Part shown: positions 34,810 through 47,400 of the stretch, piece after piece
Layout: each line of letters opens with the position of its first letter
How positions within the stretch are numbered: position 1 is the first letter of the stretch
Assembly (NCBI RefSeq): GCF_003337565.1
Contig: NZ_QPJL01000015.1
Coordinates: 24,900 to 88,899 of the forward strand
Reading direction: 5' to 3'
Length of the DNA stretch: 64,000 nt
Source: Paracoccus lutimaris
GTDB taxonomy: Bacteria; Pseudomonadota; Alphaproteobacteria; Rhodobacterales; Rhodobacteraceae
The notes under the pieces: generated by a model
Told to the model about the DNA's origin: nothing
Database searches by the model: none
The model's input: the letters and a program-made list of their open reading frames with translations, nothing else
Made by a program: the position numbers and the translations under genes

Positions 34810-37227
34810 TCAATGGGCGACGGTGGCGCCGCCGCTGCCTTGGTCGCGTGCCGCAGCCAGTTTGCTGGCCTCGGCCGCCTCCTCTGCGGCCTCGTCCCAT
34901 TCGATGGGTTCGGGCTTGCGCACCAATGCGTGACCCAGAACCTCACGCACATGGCTCACCGGAATGATCCGCAGCCCTTCCTTCACATTGGCCGGAATCT
35001 CGGCCAGGTCCTTCTCGTTATCGGCCGGGATCAGCACGGTCTTGATGCCGCCCCTGAGCGCCGCCAGCAGCTTTTCCTTCAAGCCGCCGATGGCCAGCAC
35101 ATTGCCGCGCAAGGTGACCTCGCCGGTCATGGCGACGTCCTTGCGGACCGGGATCTGCGTCAAAACCGACACGATCGAGGTCACCATGGCGATGCCCGCC
35201 GAAGGTCCGTCCTTGGGCGTCGCGCCCTCGGGGACGTGGACATGGATATCCACGCTCTCGAATTTCGGCGGTTTCACCCCGATCTCGGGGCTGATCGAGC
35301 GGACAAAGGACGATGCGGCATCGATCGATTCCTTCATCACCTCGCCCAGTTTCCCGGTCGTCTTCATCCGGCCCTTGCCCGGCAGTTTCAGCGCCTCGAT
35401 CTGCAGAAGATCGCCGCCGACCTGCGTCCAGGCCAGGCCCGTCACCACGCCGACCTGGTCGTCCTTTTCGGCCAGACCGTAGCGATGCCGGCGCACGCCC
35501 AGATATTCCTCGGCCTTGGCCGGGTCGACCTCGACGGTCTTGGCCTTGCCCTTGAGGATATCGGTCACCGCCTTGCGGGCCAGTTTCGCGATCTCGCGCT
35601 CCAGCGACCGCACGCCCGCCTCGCGGGTGTAATAGCGGATCACATGGGTCAGCGCCTGGTCGCTTACCGTGAACTCACCCTTGCGCAAGCCGTTCGCCGT
35701 GATCTGCTTGGGCAGCAGGTGCTGGCGCGCGATCTCGCGCTTTTCGTCCTCGGTATAGCCGGCCAGAGGGATGATCTCCATCCGGTCAAGCAGCGGCCCG
35801 GGCATGTTGTAGCTGTTGGCCGTGGTCACGAACATCACGTCCGACAGATCGTATTCCACCTCAAGATAGTGGTCGACGAAGGTCGCGTTCTGTTCCGGGT
35901 CCAGCACCTCGAGCATGGCCGAGGCCGGGTCACCGCGGAAATCCTGGCCCATCTTGTCGATTTCATCGAGCAGGATCAGCGGATTCGTGGTCTTGGCCTT
36001 TTTCAGCGCCTGAATGATCTTGCCCGGCATCGAGCCGATATAGGTCCGGCGATGGCCGCGGATCTCGGATTCGTCGCGCACGCCGCCAAGGCTGATGCGG
36101 ATGAATTCGCGCCCCGTCGCCCGCGCCACCGACCGGCCAAGGCTGGTCTTGCCGACGCCCGGAGGCCCGACAAGGCACAGGATCGGCCCCTTCAGCTTGG
36201 CCGAGCGGTTCTGCACCGCCAGATATTCGACGATGCGTTCCTTGACCTTTTCCAGCCCGTAATGGTCGGCATCCAGCACGCCTTCGGCCTTGCCCAGATC
36301 CTTGCGGATGCGGGATTTCACGCCCCAAGGCAGCGACAGCAGCCAGTCCAGATAGTTGCGGCTGACCGTGGCCTCGGCCGACATCGGCGACATCGACTTC
36401 AGCTTCTTCAGCTCGGCATCGGCCTTTTCGCGGGCCTCCTTGCTGAACTTGGTCTTGGCGATACGTTCCTCCAGTTCGGAGATCTCGTTGCCGCCATCCT
36501 CACCGTCGCCCAGCTCCTTCTGAATGGCCTTCATCTGCTCATTCAGATAGTATTCGCGCTGGGTCTTCTCCATCTGCGTCTTGACGCGGGACTTGATCTT
36601 CTTCTCGACCTGCAGGACCGACATTTCGCCCTGCATCAGGCCATAGACCTTTTCCAGACGATCGGCGGTCACTAGCGTTTCCAGCAGTTCCTGCTTTCTG
36701 TCCAGCGCGATGCCCAGATGGCCGCTGACCAGATCGGCCAGACGCGCGGGTTCGCGCGCCTCGGCAACGGCCGAGACGACCTCTTCGGGGATGTTCTTGC
36801 GCACCTTGACGTAGCGCTCGAACTCCTCGGCGACGGCACGGGTCAGCGCGGTCAGCGCGTCATTGTCGCCGGCTTCCTCGGGCAGCGCCTCGCAGGTGGC
36901 TTCGAAGTAATTCTCATTGGGCACGAAGCCGGTGATCCGGACACGTTCGCGCCCCTCGACCAGCACCTTCACGGTCCCGTCGGGCAGCTTCAGCAGTTGC
37001 AGCACATTGGCCAGCACGCCGGTCCGGAAAATTCCGTCGGCAGCAGGCTCATCCACCGCCGCATCCTTCTGCGCCGCGAGAAGGATCGGACGGTCCTGCT
37101 CCATCACCGCTTCGAGGGCCCGCACCGATTTGTCGCGCCCGACGAACAGCGGCACGACCATATGGGGAAACACCACGATATCCCGCAACGGCAGGACCGG
37201 ATGGGAGGTATGAGCGAGTTCGTTCAT
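34810..37227 (-). CDS. lon: ATP-dependent protease Lon
   Basis: AAA+ serine protease that degrades misfolded and regulatory proteins. The 805-residue sequence has the N-terminal substrate domain ([20 protein letters not shown]), a coiled-coil linker, the AAA+ module with Walker [14 protein letters not shown] and Walker [11 protein letters not shown], and the Ser-Lys protease domain with S676 in [11 protein letters not shown] and K719 in [10 protein letters not shown]. The C-terminal Ala-rich tail is a short extension. AAGGA lies about 9 nt before the ATG, and a heat-shock-like promoter is visible upstream. Confidence 0.98.
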   Translation of the reverse strand: MNELAHTSHPVLPLRDIVVFPHMVVPLFVGRDKSVRALEAVMEQDRPILLAAQKDAAVDEPAADGIFRTGVLANVLQLLKLPDGTVKVLVEGRERVRITGFVPNENYFEATCEALPEEAGDNDALTALTRAVAEEFERYVKVRKNIPEEVVSAVAEAREPARLADLVSGHLGIALDRKQELLETLVTADRLEKVYGLMQGEMSVLQVEKKIKSRVKTQMEKTQREYYLNEQMKAIQKELGDGEDGGNEISELEERIAKTKFSKEAREKADAELKKLKSMSPMSAEATVSRNYLDWLLSLPWGVKSRIRKDLGKAEGVLDADHYGLEKVKERIVEYLAVQNRSAKLKGPILCLVGPPGVGKTSLGRSVARATGREFIRISLGGVRDESEIRGHRRTYIGSMPGKIIQALKKAKTTNPLILLDEIDKMGQDFRGDPASAMLEVLDPEQNATFVDHYLEVEYDLSDVMFVTTANSYNMPGPLLDRMEIIPLAGYTEDEKREIARQHLLPKQITANGLRKGEFTVSDQALTHVIRYYTREAGVRSLEREIAKLARKAVTDILKGKAKTVEVDPAKAEEYLGVRRHRYGLAEKDDQVGVVTGLAWTQVGGDLLQIEALKLPGKGRMKTTGKLGEVMKESIDAASSFVRSISPEIGVKPPKFESVDIHVHVPEGATPKDGPSAGIAMVTSIVSVLTQIPVRKDVAMTGEVTLRGNVLAIGGLKEKLLAALRGGIKTVLIPADNEKDLAEIPANVKEGLRIIPVSHVREVLGHALVRKPEPIEWDEAAEEAAEASKLAAARDQGSGGATVAH

Positions 37228-37298
37228 TTATTTGGTCCTTTCTCGCCAAGAAACCCGGCCCCTGGGATCAGGCAGCGCGCGTTTCCTGCTGACCGACA

Positions 37299-37326
37299 AA
37301 ATAGGAAGCTCACGCGCCGGGTTCAA
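37299..37326 (-). promoter_or_regulatory. Candidate RpoH (sigma-32)-type promoter for lon
   Basis: On the minus strand TTGAAC (37326-37321) is followed after 15 nt by CCTATTT (37305-37299), about 70 bp before the lon ATG. This resembles the alphaproteobacterial heat-shock consensus (CTTGAA, CYTAT-T). It is a pattern match only. Confidence 0.4.
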
Positions 37327-37587
37327 TGGCCGAATGGTTCGCATTTCGTTCGCCCCGCTTGTGCAAGCCCTTGCAAGACAGCGAAAACGGCCCCCGGATC
37401 GGTTCGCGTCCGGCGGTCCAACAACGAAATATTACCACAAAAACTTTACGCAATCAGCTTTTATCGCCAAAGGGATCCCTGACCTATTCGTCAGATTTCC
37501 GCTTGATCCGGCCATGGCCATCGAGCTGCCGGCCGCACCGGCCAGGCATTGTTTCAACCGTTTCATTGCCGCCAAGCCCGCCCCGGC

Positions 37588-38451
37588 TCAGGCCGGAGCC
37601 GCCGGCACGGCGAGCAAATCCGCCAAGGCGCGCTGGTCCAGAAACGGAAATCCGGTTGCGAGAGCTTGCGCGAATTGCGCCTCGTCAAGCGCGGTCAGGC
37701 CCGGTTCATTCGGGCGGATCGTCCGGGAATCATGGCCCTCGACCTTCAGCTGCAAGGCGCCGTAGGGTCCGGGATCGGTCAGTGCCGGAAAGCGCCGCAT
37801 CAGCGCGAAATGGCCAAAGGCAAAGATGCTGCGCGCCACGCGCGAGGCCGTGCGCCGAACCGGCAGCGCCACTGCAGCGCCGGCCGCATGAAAGGGCTGT
37901 ATCTGCTCGTATCGTGCTGGCGCCGCATCGCCGTAACGCGTCGCCAGCAGCGTGCGCGGCAACGAAAAGGCAAAGGCGTCATAGTCGCGCATCACCTCGC
38001 CCGCCCGCGCAAGCCGGGCGGTAAAATCGGCGGGCACGCAATCGTCGTCATCCAGCCGGAACTGGACCAGCCGCCTGCCGCCCGCCGAAAGCTCGCGCAG
38101 ATGCGGCGCCAGGGCCGCAGCGACATCGGTCTCGTCCGACAGGACCAGCCGCGCCTGCGGCAGCGTCAGGCAAAGCGCCCCCAGCCGGGCCTGCCACGCC
38201 GCGGGCATGGCGGTCGAACTCAGCACGATCAGGGTGAAATCCTCATGGGCCTGCGCCCGCATCGAGGCCAGCGTCAGCGCCTCGAAGGCGCGAAAGCGAA
38301 AGCGCAGGCGGTCCTCGGCGTAAAGCTGCAGCGCGCTCTGGCGCAGAGCCTCGGCCTCGGCCTCGGAGCCGCGCGCGGTGCCGATATAGGCGCCCCAGTC
38401 GCCCCGGCCCAGAAAGGAAAACCGGCAGATGCCGACGATATGATCGTTCAT
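37588..38451 (-). CDS. Putative rhamnosyltransferase-family glycosyltransferase
   Basis: A 287-residue protein that begins MNDHIVGICRFSFLGRGDW, the N-terminal signature of the putative rhamnosyl transferase family common in Rhodobacterales. RLVQFRLDDDDCVPADF contains an acidic DDDD stretch in the place of a metal/sugar-nucleotide site. The family assignment is recalled, and the sugar is not known. It follows the PAP2 gene by 32 bp and may be the last gene of the lol operon. The 360 bp downstream (37228-37587) hold the lon promoter and an AT-rich stretch, with no other gene. Confidence 0.75.
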   Translation of the reverse strand: MNDHIVGICRFSFLGRGDWGAYIGTARGSEAEAEALRQSALQLYAEDRLRFRFRAFEALTLASMRAQAHEDFTLIVLSSTAMPAAWQARLGALCLTLPQARLVLSDETDVAAALAPHLRELSAGGRRLVQFRLDDDDCVPADFTARLARAGEVMRDYDAFAFSLPRTLLATRYGDAAPARYEQIQPFHAAGAAVALPVRRTASRVARSIFAFGHFALMRRFPALTDPGPYGALQLKVEGHDSRTIRPNEPGLTALDEAQFAQALATGFPFLDQRALADLLAVPAAPA

Positions 38452-38483
38452 GTTTCCCCGTCCAATGCCCTGCCCGATCCGGC

Positions 38484-38978
38484 CTAGAATTTCATCCCGA
38501 CTTCGAAACTGGCGCCATCGGTGCCGATGCCGAAGCTGGCCGCGCCGAAGCTGAGGCCGATCAGCGCGCCGGTCCAGACCTGCTGCGGGCTGTGATGCCC
38601 CGCATGAACCCTGCTCCAGCCGGTCAGGCCCGCCGCGCCATAGGCGAATGCCCCGGCCTCGGGCTGGTCGTCAAAGCATTTCCCGGCCAGATCCGCCGCG
38701 CCGAAAAACGCCATCGCCGTATGGCCCGAGGGAAATCCCCCCATCTCGCCCGAGGGACGCCGCGCGATGGGGGCGTCGATATATTCCTTCATCGCCCAGA
38801 CCACCGCGGTTTGCAAAAGGCCCCGAACGGCGAAATCCTCGGCCCGGTCCTGATCGACGGCGCAGACCGCCGCCGCCAGCGGCAGCCCGTATTTCATCGC
38901 CGTGCCGAACTGCTCGAACGGGTCGGCGCTGGCCGGCGCGGCAAGGGCAGCGGCGCAAAGGATCGCCGCCGCCCTCAT
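38484..38978 (-). CDS. PAP2-family phosphatase (exported)
   Basis: A 164-residue protein with a cleavable signal peptide ([18 protein letters not shown]) and the PAP2 phosphatase motifs: [19 protein letters not shown] (motif 2 with the acid/base His) and [13 protein letters not shown] (motif 3 nucleophile His). The first motif K-x6-R-P is present as [12 protein letters not shown]. The canonical Asp after the motif 3 His is replaced by Gln. It is probably a lipid or isoprenoid phosphate phosphatase in the periplasm. It overlaps lolD by 4 bp. Confidence 0.85.
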   Translation of the reverse strand: MRAAAILCAAALAAPASADPFEQFGTAMKYGLPLAAAVCAVDQDRAEDFAVRGLLQTAVVWAMKEYIDAPIARRPSGEMGGFPSGHTAMAFFGAADLAGKCFDDQPEAGAFAYGAAGLTGWSRVHAGHHSPQQVWTGALIGLSFGAASFGIGTDGASFEVGMKF

Positions 38979-39640
38979 TCCGCGCCCAGCCGGATCACCC
39001 GGTCCATGCGCGCCGCCAGTTCAAGGTTATGGGTGGCGATCAGCGCCGAAAGGCCGGTGTCGCGCACCAGCGCCATCAGCACGTCAAAGACCTTGTCCGA
39101 GGTTCCGGGATCAAGGTTCCCGGTCGGCTCATCGGCCAGCAAAAGCGCGGGCGCATTCGCCAGCGCCCGGCAGAAGGCCACGCGCTGCTGCTCGCCCCCC
39201 GAAAGCTGGGCCGGACGGTGATCGGCGCGGTGGCTCAAGCCCACGCGGGTCAAAAGGTCCTGCGCGCGGGCCTGCGCGGCGCGGTCGGCGACGCCATTCG
39301 CCAGTTGCGGCAACACGATGTTCTCGGCGGCGGTGAATTCGGGCAGCAGATGGTGGAACTGATAGACAAACCCCAGCGCCTCGCGCCGCGCCTCGGTCCG
39401 GCTGCGGTCGCTCTCATCGCTCATGTCGCGGCCGTTCAAGAGCACGCGCCCGCTATCGGCCGTGTCCAGAAGCCCGGCGATATGCAGAAGCGTCGATTTT
39501 CCCGCCCCCGAGGGCGCGACCAGCGCCACCACCTCGCCGCGCCCGACCGACAGCGACAGGTCGGACAGCACCGGCACCGGCGCCGGGCCGCCCTTGCCAT
39601 AGGTCTTGGAGATCCCCTCCAGCCGCAACACGTCACTCAT
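38975..39640 (-). CDS. lolD: Lipoprotein-releasing ABC ATPase LolD
   Basis: ATPase of the LolCDE complex, which extracts outer-membrane lipoproteins from the inner membrane. Walker [19 protein letters not shown], the LolD-type [10 protein letters not shown], signature [17 protein letters not shown] and Walker [13 protein letters not shown] are intact. The 221-residue length is typical. It overlaps lolE by 8 bp and the PAP2 gene by 4 bp. Confidence 0.95.
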   Translation of the reverse strand: MSDVLRLEGISKTYGKGGPAPVPVLSDLSLSVGRGEVVALVAPSGAGKSTLLHIAGLLDTADSGRVLLNGRDMSDESDRSRTEARREALGFVYQFHHLLPEFTAAENIVLPQLANGVADRAAQARAQDLLTRVGLSHRADHRPAQLSGGEQQRVAFCRALANAPALLLADEPTGNLDPGTSDKVFDVLMALVRDTGLSALIATHNLELAARMDRVIRLGAE

Positions 39641-40934
39641 AGCGCAGGGCCTCCACCGGGTTCATGCGGGCCGCGCGGCGGGCCGGGAATATGGTCACGA
39701 CGAAGGACAGAAACAGCGACAGCCCCACGGCCTTGGCGATGTCGATGCCGCGCAGCTTGGCCGGCAGCTCATAGATGCCGCGCACCGAGGCATTCCACGC
39801 CCCCCCGTTCGAGGCCCAGTTCAGGAAGGTCATGATATGTTCGACATTCAGCGCCAAGGCCACGCCAAGGATCACCCCCGCGATGGTGCCAAGAACGCCG
39901 GTGAATGCCCCGCACAGGAAAAACACCCGCAGGACCGCGCCCTCGGTCAGGCCCATGGTGCGCAGGATACCGATATCGCGGCCCTTGTTCTTGACCAGCA
40001 TGATCAGCCCCGAGGTGATGTTCATCGAGGCGATCAGCACCAGAATCCCAAGGATCAGGAACATCACGTTATCCTCGATATCCAGCGCGCGCAGGAAATC
40101 GCCCGAGGCATCGCGCCAGGTCCAGACCTGCGCCCGCTCGCCCGCCGCATCCAGAAGCTGCGGCGTCCAGTTGTCGACCTGTTCGGGGTCGCTCACAAAG
40201 ACCTCGATCTCGTCGGCGACACCCTCGCGGTTGAAGAAACTTTGCGCCTCGGGCATCGGCATATAGATGCGGGTGCGGTCGATGTCATAGCGCCCGGCGG
40301 AAAACACATAGACCACGTCATAGCTTTCGCGGCGCGGCGTGGTGCCGAAGGGGGTCTTGGCGCCCTGCGGCGCGGTCAGTTGCACCTTGTCGCCAACCCC
40401 CACGCCCAGCTCGCGCGCAAGGCCGACGCCAAGCGCGACGCCGCGGTCGAAGTCGTCGATATTGCCGCCCGAGGTTTCGGGATCCGCGATCCGCTCCATC
40501 GCTTTCAGCGTGTCCAGCGTGACGCCGTAAACCTCGGCCACATTGGCGGCATCGGCCTGGCTGGCCATGACCTGCGCACGCACCACCGGCGTCGCGCGGG
40601 TCACGCCGGGGATCTGGGCGATCTTTGCCGCCAGCGCGTCGTAATCCTCGATCCGGCCGGGGCTGATATAGGTTTCCTCGGTCAGTTCGTTATAGAACGA
40701 GGTCGGCGCGTAATAGATGGTGCTATGGGCATTCGCGCCCAGAATGGTGTCGACATATTCGGCGCGAAAGCCCGAGCGCACCGCCAGCGTGGCGATCAGC
40801 GCCATCACCCCCAGCGCAATGCCGATCAGGCTGATCCAGGTCATCACGCTGACCCCGCCCTCGGCCCGGCGGGCGCGCAGATAGCGCCAGGCGATCAGGA
40901 ATTCATAGCGCGAGAACGGAGCGGGGCTCGCCAT
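39633..40934 (-). CDS. Lipoprotein-releasing ABC permease LolC/E
   Basis: A 433-residue permease with the N-terminal [20 protein letters not shown] and first membrane segment [23 protein letters not shown], a large periplasmic domain, three C-terminal helices with [29 protein letters not shown], and the ending [18 protein letters not shown]. Many alphaproteobacteria have a single LolC/E hybrid (LolF type) working with LolD; only one is seen here. AGGTG precedes the ATG by 5 nt. It is the first gene of the lolE-lolD-PAP2-rhamnosyltransferase unit. Confidence 0.93.
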   Translation of the reverse strand: MASPAPFSRYEFLIAWRYLRARRAEGGVSVMTWISLIGIALGVMALIATLAVRSGFRAEYVDTILGANAHSTIYYAPTSFYNELTEETYISPGRIEDYDALAAKIAQIPGVTRATPVVRAQVMASQADAANVAEVYGVTLDTLKAMERIADPETSGGNIDDFDRGVALGVGLARELGVGVGDKVQLTAPQGAKTPFGTTPRRESYDVVYVFSAGRYDIDRTRIYMPMPEAQSFFNREGVADEIEVFVSDPEQVDNWTPQLLDAAGERAQVWTWRDASGDFLRALDIEDNVMFLILGILVLIASMNITSGLIMLVKNKGRDIGILRTMGLTEGAVLRVFFLCGAFTGVLGTIAGVILGVALALNVEHIMTFLNWASNGGAWNASVRGIYELPAKLRGIDIAKAVGLSLFLSFVVTIFPARRAARMNPVEALRYE

Positions 40935-41006
40935 CGGTCACCTGTCAGTTATACCGCGCCTGATTGGCCCGGCGCGGCGGATTATGCAAGTCAACAAGGG
41001 CGTGAC

Positions 41007-41471
41007 CTAAAGCGGCCCCGGCCGGCGTTCCTCGGAGAGCATGACGTTCGCCTCGACCTGCCCGACGCCGGGCAGGGTCATGATCCGCCGCCGCAGGATG
41101 CGTTCAAAATCGGCAATGTCGCGGGCATGGATGCGCAGCCGGTAATCGAACTGGCCAAGGACGTGCTGGACGGTCTGCACCTCTGGGATGGCGGTCACCG
41201 CGCGCTCAAAGTCCTCAAGGCTGGTGCGACCTTTCGCGGCCAGCCGGATGCCCAGAAACACGGTGACGCCGAAGCCAAGTGCGGCGGTATCGACAACGAT
41301 GCGCCGCCCGGCAATCACGCCCGCCTCGGTCAGCCGCTTGATCCGCCGCCAGGTCGCGGGCTGGGTCATACCCAGTTTGCGCCCGATCTCGGCCGCGCTC
41401 AGCGTCGCATCCCCGGCCAGCAGCCGCAGGATCGCCAGATCGGTCGCGTCGGGTTGCAAGGGCGCGCTCAC
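41007..41471 (-). CDS. Lrp/AsnC-family regulator (second of a tandem pair)
   Basis: A 154-residue protein starting VSAPLQPDATDLAILRLLAG. The N-terminal helix-turn-helix (SAAEIGRKLGMTQPATWRRIKRL) is followed by the RAM ligand-binding domain with VQTVQHVLGQFDYRLRIHARD. The start is GTG at 41471, overlapping the previous gene's stop as GTGA. Both regulators probably sense amino acids and act on genes such as ilvC next door (inference). Confidence 0.9.
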   Translation of the reverse strand: MSAPLQPDATDLAILRLLAGDATLSAAEIGRKLGMTQPATWRRIKRLTEAGVIAGRRIVVDTAALGFGVTVFLGIRLAAKGRTSLEDFERAVTAIPEVQTVQHVLGQFDYRLRIHARDIADFERILRRRIMTLPGVGQVEANVMLSEERRPGPL

Positions 41472-41923
41472 AGCGGCAGCTCCTGCACGTCCTTGATGGT
41501 CGAGACCAGCATCAGCGCATCGCTGTCCGAGACATGCGGAAGCGTCAGGATGCTGTCGCGGTAAACCTGCTGCCAATGCGCCATGTCGCGGGCAATGACC
41601 GACAGCCGCAGATCGACCGTGCCCAGAAATGTCTGGATCTCGGTCACCTCCGGCACCTTGCGGGCGGCGGCCATGAAATCGTCAAAGGCGCGCGGCTCGG
41701 TCTTGTCCAGCGTGAAGCGCAGGCTGACCTGCACCTCATATCCCAGCGCGCGCCAGTCGATGCGGGACTCGATGGCGCGGATGACGCCGGTTTCGCGCAG
41801 TCGCTCTAGCCGCCGCCACAGGCTGGCGGACGTCACCCCTGCCCGCTCGGCCAGATCGGCATTGGCGATGGCAGGATCGGCCAGAAGCTGACGCAGAATG
41901 CGTCGGTCGGTTGCGTCGGGCAT
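41468..41923 (-). CDS. Lrp/AsnC-family regulator (first of a tandem pair)
   Basis: A 151-residue regulator beginning MPDATDRRILRQLLADPAIA, with helix-turn-helix NADLAERAGVTSASLWRRLER and a RAM domain containing EIQTFLGTVDLRLSVIARD. Start ATG 41923 is chosen; the longer frame to 42037 runs into the ilvC promoter region. AAAGG lies about 11-12 nt upstream. It is divergent from ilvC with 128 bp between starts, and translationally coupled to the second Lrp gene. Confidence 0.9.
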   Translation of the reverse strand: MPDATDRRILRQLLADPAIANADLAERAGVTSASLWRRLERLRETGVIRAIESRIDWRALGYEVQVSLRFTLDKTEPRAFDDFMAAARKVPEVTEIQTFLGTVDLRLSVIARDMAHWQQVYRDSILTLPHVSDSDALMLVSTIKDVQELPL

Positions 41924-41925
41924 GA

Positions 41926-43074
<1,149 letters not shown>

Positions 43075-43094
43075 TCCGGTTGCAGATCAAGTTC

Positions 43095-43124
43095 AAGGGG
43101 CGCGGCGTCATTGCCGCGCCCTTT
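43095..43124 (+). terminator. Terminator of ilvC
   Basis: GGGCGCGGC (43098-43106) pairs with GCCGCGCCC (43113-43121), followed by TTT, 20 bp after the ilvC stop. Confidence 0.75.
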
Positions 43125-43258
43125 CCAGTTCAATGCCTTGCGGCGACATCGTCGCGGCGGCCCGGCCGGGGCCGCCCCCCTGCGATGGACGAGGGGCGGA
43201 TTGGAAAAGGGCGCCAAGGGCGCCCTGATCAGCTCATGCCAGCGACAGGGCGCCGGGA

Positions 43259-44341
43259 TCAGGCCATCGCCTGCACGGCCTTGAGCCGCTCGATGGCGCG
43301 GCGCTCGTCCCCTGCGACAAAACCGTCCTGCAACAGCCGGACCAGTTGCTGGACGAAAACCGGGTCGGTCGTCTGCAAGGCCCTCAGTTGCTGATCGGTC
43401 AGTTGCTCGACATAGAGCACCGCCACATCATCGCTGTCGGAATCATGGTGATTTTCCAGCCGGTCGAAGATGCTGCGCAGCCGCTTGGTGTTGTTGCCAA
43501 GCCCGGCGCAGAACTTCGCCAGCCCCTTTTCATCCATGTTGAAGGTCACGCCCAGGCCGCCGGTGCGAAAGCGGTTGATGACGAATTCAGGGTCATGGGC
43601 GGCGTAATACTTGAAGCCATGGGTGAACGGGTTCGGCCCGTGCGAGCCGCGATAGCCGACCGAGGAGCTGTTCCAGTCGCCGCGCAGGTCCAGAAACGCC
43701 ACCAGATCAAAGGTGAAGGAATAGCTTTGCTGCTTCAGCCCCGCTGGCCACCAGCGCGCGGGCGAGCCAAAGCTGTGCACCTCGATCCCGGCAATGGCCG
43801 CCGGGCCGCGCGCCAGCATGACCCCGGTCAGCGCGTTCGAGGTGATCAGGTTGCCCTGGCTATGGGCATAGATCGGCGCCCCCAGCATGCCGCCGGGCGT
43901 GCCGATCAAGAGCGCATAAAGCGCCTTGGTCGCCTCGTTCGAGCCCAGCAGGCCATAGACGAAATCATCCTTGGTCAGGCCGGGATTGCGCTTTCGCTCC
44001 CACTGGTACATCAGCTCGACGGTCTTGTACCAGTCGGTCTGGCCGCCGGCCTTTTCCGCCTGAACGCCGGAAAGCCGCAGCTTGTCGGTGGCGCATTGGA
44101 ACACGTCGCTGACGATGCCAGCCGATCTGTTGAAAACGCCATAGACTGGCGAGCCGACCATCAGCGACAGCTCCAGCCCGCTTTTCTGATGATCGCCCCC
44201 CGAATTCTGCATGCCATTGACGAAGATCACCGGCTTTGCGGGACTATACCACGCCTTGCCCACCGCCTCCGGCGAGACATAGCGTGTGACGGTGCCGTCA
44301 TTCGACGGAACGCTTCCCTGACTGATGAATGGTGCGCGCAT
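43259..44341 (-). CDS. Alpha/beta-hydrolase-fold protein of unknown function
   Basis: A 360-residue protein with no signal peptide. The central IYAHSQGNLITSNAL is a nucleophile-elbow-like G-x-S/H-S-x-G site, and the N-terminal VIFVNGMQNSGGDHQKSG could form the oxyanion strand; GHDPEF-like acid and His partners are not certain. Near the end a short helical region (QLTDQQLRALQTTDPVFVQ) may be a separate element. It may be a lipase-like effector or a cytoplasmic esterase. A good AGGAG lies 6 nt before the ATG. dnaE ends 72 bp upstream on the same strand. Confidence 0.6.
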   Translation of the reverse strand: MRAPFISQGSVPSNDGTVTRYVSPEAVGKAWYSPAKPVIFVNGMQNSGGDHQKSGLELSLMVGSPVYGVFNRSAGIVSDVFQCATDKLRLSGVQAEKAGGQTDWYKTVELMYQWERKRNPGLTKDDFVYGLLGSNEATKALYALLIGTPGGMLGAPIYAHSQGNLITSNALTGVMLARGPAAIAGIEVHSFGSPARWWPAGLKQQSYSFTFDLVAFLDLRGDWNSSSVGYRGSHGPNPFTHGFKYYAAHDPEFVINRFRTGGLGVTFNMDEKGLAKFCAGLGNNTKRLRSIFDRLENHHDSDSDDVAVLYVEQLTDQQLRALQTTDPVFVQQLVRLLQDGFVAGDERRAIERLKAVQAMA

Positions 44342-44413
44342 GTAATCTCCTGATCGTTAACCGCAAAGCAATATGGCCGGACTAAAGCACTGATCCGAAG
44401 GCGATGCCAACGC

Positions 44414-47400
44414 TTATTCCTCTAGCACCTCAAGGACGCCGGGCACCGCGCGCAGTGCCTGCCGCGCGGGCGTCGTCAGGGGCGCGTCCGAGGCGATCTC
44501 GACATCGACCAGATCATCGCCATCCTTGAGCCGCAGCGCAATCGGCCCGCAGGCGCGGGACGGCGCCCGAATCTCCGCCTGAATGCGTGCCAAGGCCGCG
44601 GCAATGCCCGGCACCGCGTCCAGCCCGGTGATCTCGACCGCCAGCCGGTTCGCGCCCGCATCGGCGACGAACTGGTCCAGCGGCGTGACCCCGCGCGCCA
44701 GCAGCTTCACCTGCTCGCCCGAGGGTTCGACCTGTACCTGCAGGACGACATTCTCGCCCGGCTCAAGGTGCTGGCGATGCGCGTCCAGCGTGTCGGAAAA
44801 CACCGTGACCTCGTAAAGCCCGGTCGGATCGGACAGGCCGACAAAGGCGAAACGGGTGCCGCGCGCGGATTTCTTTTCCTGCCGATGCGCCACCGTCCCC
44901 GCCAATGATGCGACCAGCGCCCCATCCTGCGCCGCTTGCGTCACCTCGGCCAGCGTCTGCACGTTCTTGCGCCTGAGCGCGGGCTGATAGTCGTCCAGCG
45001 GATGCCCGGACAGGTAAAAGCCCACGGCGGCATGTTCCTCGCCCAGCTTTTCGGCCGGCAGCCAGATCGGTGCCGGCACCGGGCGCGGGGGCGGCAGATC
45101 CTCGCCGCCCCCGAAAAGCGAGGACTGGTTCGACTGCGCCGCCTCTTGCACGGCCAAGGACCACGCGACCAGACCATCCAGAGATTTCAGAACTTTGCCC
45201 CGGTTTTCTTCGAGAATATCGAAGGCTCCGGCGCGGGCCAGCATCTCCAGCGGGCGCTTGCCCACCCGGCGCATGTCCACGCGGCGGGCAAAGTCATGCA
45301 TGTCCTTGAAGGGCTGATCGCCGCGCGCATCGGTGATCAACCGCATCGCCTCGACGCCGACGCCTTTCAGCGCTCCAAGCGCATAGACGATCCTGCCGTC
45401 GCGCACGCTGAACGTCGCCAGCGAGCGGTTCACGCAGGGCGGCACCGTCTCGATGCCCATGCGATCGGCCTCGCGCTTATAGACGGCCAGCTTGTCGGTC
45501 AGGTGGATATCGCAGTTCATCACCGCCGCCATGAATTCGACCGGGTGGTTGGCCTTGAGCCATGCGGTCTGATAGCTGACCACGGCATAGGCAGCGGCAT
45601 GCGACTTGTTGAAGCCATAATTGGCAAATTTCTCAAGAAGGTCAAAGACCTCGCCAGCCTTCTTCGCGTCGATCCCCTGCGCCTTGCAGCCCTCGACGAA
45701 TTTCGGCCGCTCCTTGGCCATTTCCTCGGCGATCTTCTTGCCCATGGCGCGGCGCAACAGGTCGGCGCCGCCCAGCGAATAGCCGGCCATGACCTGCGCG
45801 ATCTGCATCACCTGTTCCTGATAGACGATGATGCCCTGAGTTTCCGCCAGGATCGGGTCGATGGTCGGATGCAGCGATTCCAGCGGCCGCAGCCCGTTCT
45901 TGACCTCGCAATAGGTCGGGATGTTCTCCATCGGGCCGGGACGGTATAGCGCCACCAGCGCCACGATATCCTCGATGCAGGTGGGTTTCATGCGCCGCAG
46001 CGCATCCATCATCCCCGAGCTTTCGACCTGGAACACCGCCACCGTGCGGGCGCTGGCAAACAGCTCGTAACTGGCCACATCATCCAGCGGGATGGCGTTG
46101 ATCTGGTTTTCCGCCCCCGCCGCAGGCTGGTAAAGCTCGCGCCCGTCAGCGGCGACATGCAAAGGCCGCCCGCCGCCGTTGATCAGATCGACGGCATTCT
46201 GGATGACGGTCAGCGTCTTCAGGCCCAGAAAGTCGAACTTGACCAGCCCGGCCTGCTCGACCCATTTCATGTTGAACTGCGTGGCCGGCATGTCGGAGGC
46301 CGGATCACGGTAAAGCGGCACCAGCCGGTGCAGCGGCCGGTCGCCGATCACCACCCCGGCGGCATGGGTCGAGGCATTGCGCAACAGCCCCTCGATCTTG
46401 GCGGCATAGTCCAAGAGCCTGCCGACAACCTCTTCCTTGGCCGCCTCGCGCAGGCGCGGCTCGTCGGCAAGGGCCTTGGTGACGCTGACCGGCTTGACGC
46501 CCTCGACCGGGATCATCTTGGACAGCCGGTCCACCTGCCCGAAGGGCAGTTGCAGCACCCGCCCCACATCGCGCACCGCCGCCTTGGACAAAAGCGCGCC
46601 AAAGGTGATGATCTGGCCGACCTTGTCGCGGCCGTATTTCTCTTGGACGTAGCGGATCACCTCTTCGCGGCGGTCCATGCAGAAGTCGATATCGAAGTCG
46701 GGCATCGAGACCCGCTCAGGGTTCAAAAACCGCTCGAACAGCAGCGAATAGCGCAAGGGGTCAAGATCGGTGATGGTCAGCGCATAGGCCACCAGAGAGC
46801 CCGCGCCCGAGCCCCGCCCCGGCCCGACCGGAATGCCGTGATCCTTGGCCCATTTGATGAAATCGGCCACGATCAGGAAATAGCCCGGGAATCCCATCTG
46901 CTCGATGATGCCCAGCTCAAAGCGCAGGCGTTCCTCGTATTCTTCAAGGGGCACGGCATGGGGGATGATGGCAAGGCGCGCGCGCAGGCCGTCCCAGGCC
47001 TGACGGCGCAGTTCCTCGACCTCGTCCTCGGCAAAGATGGGCAGGATCGGCTTGTGCTTGCTGACCGCGAATGCGCAGCGGCGGGCGATCTCGACGGTGT
47101 TCTCGACCGCCTCGGGCAGATCGGCGAACAGCGCCGCCATCTCGGCCGGGGTCTTGAAATAATGCTGCGGCGTCAGCCGCCGGCGCGGCGCGGTCTGATC
47201 GACATAGGCGCGGTCGGAAATGCAGATCAGCGCGTCATGGGCGTCGAACAGGTCGGGCTTGGGGAAATAGACATCGTTCGTCGCGACCAGCGGCAGGTCC
47301 AGCGCATAGGCGATGTCGATCATGCCGCCCTCGGCGGCCTGTTCCTCGGGGACGGGGCGACCTTCGGCGTCGTGGTGGCGCTGCAGCTCGATGTAAAGCC

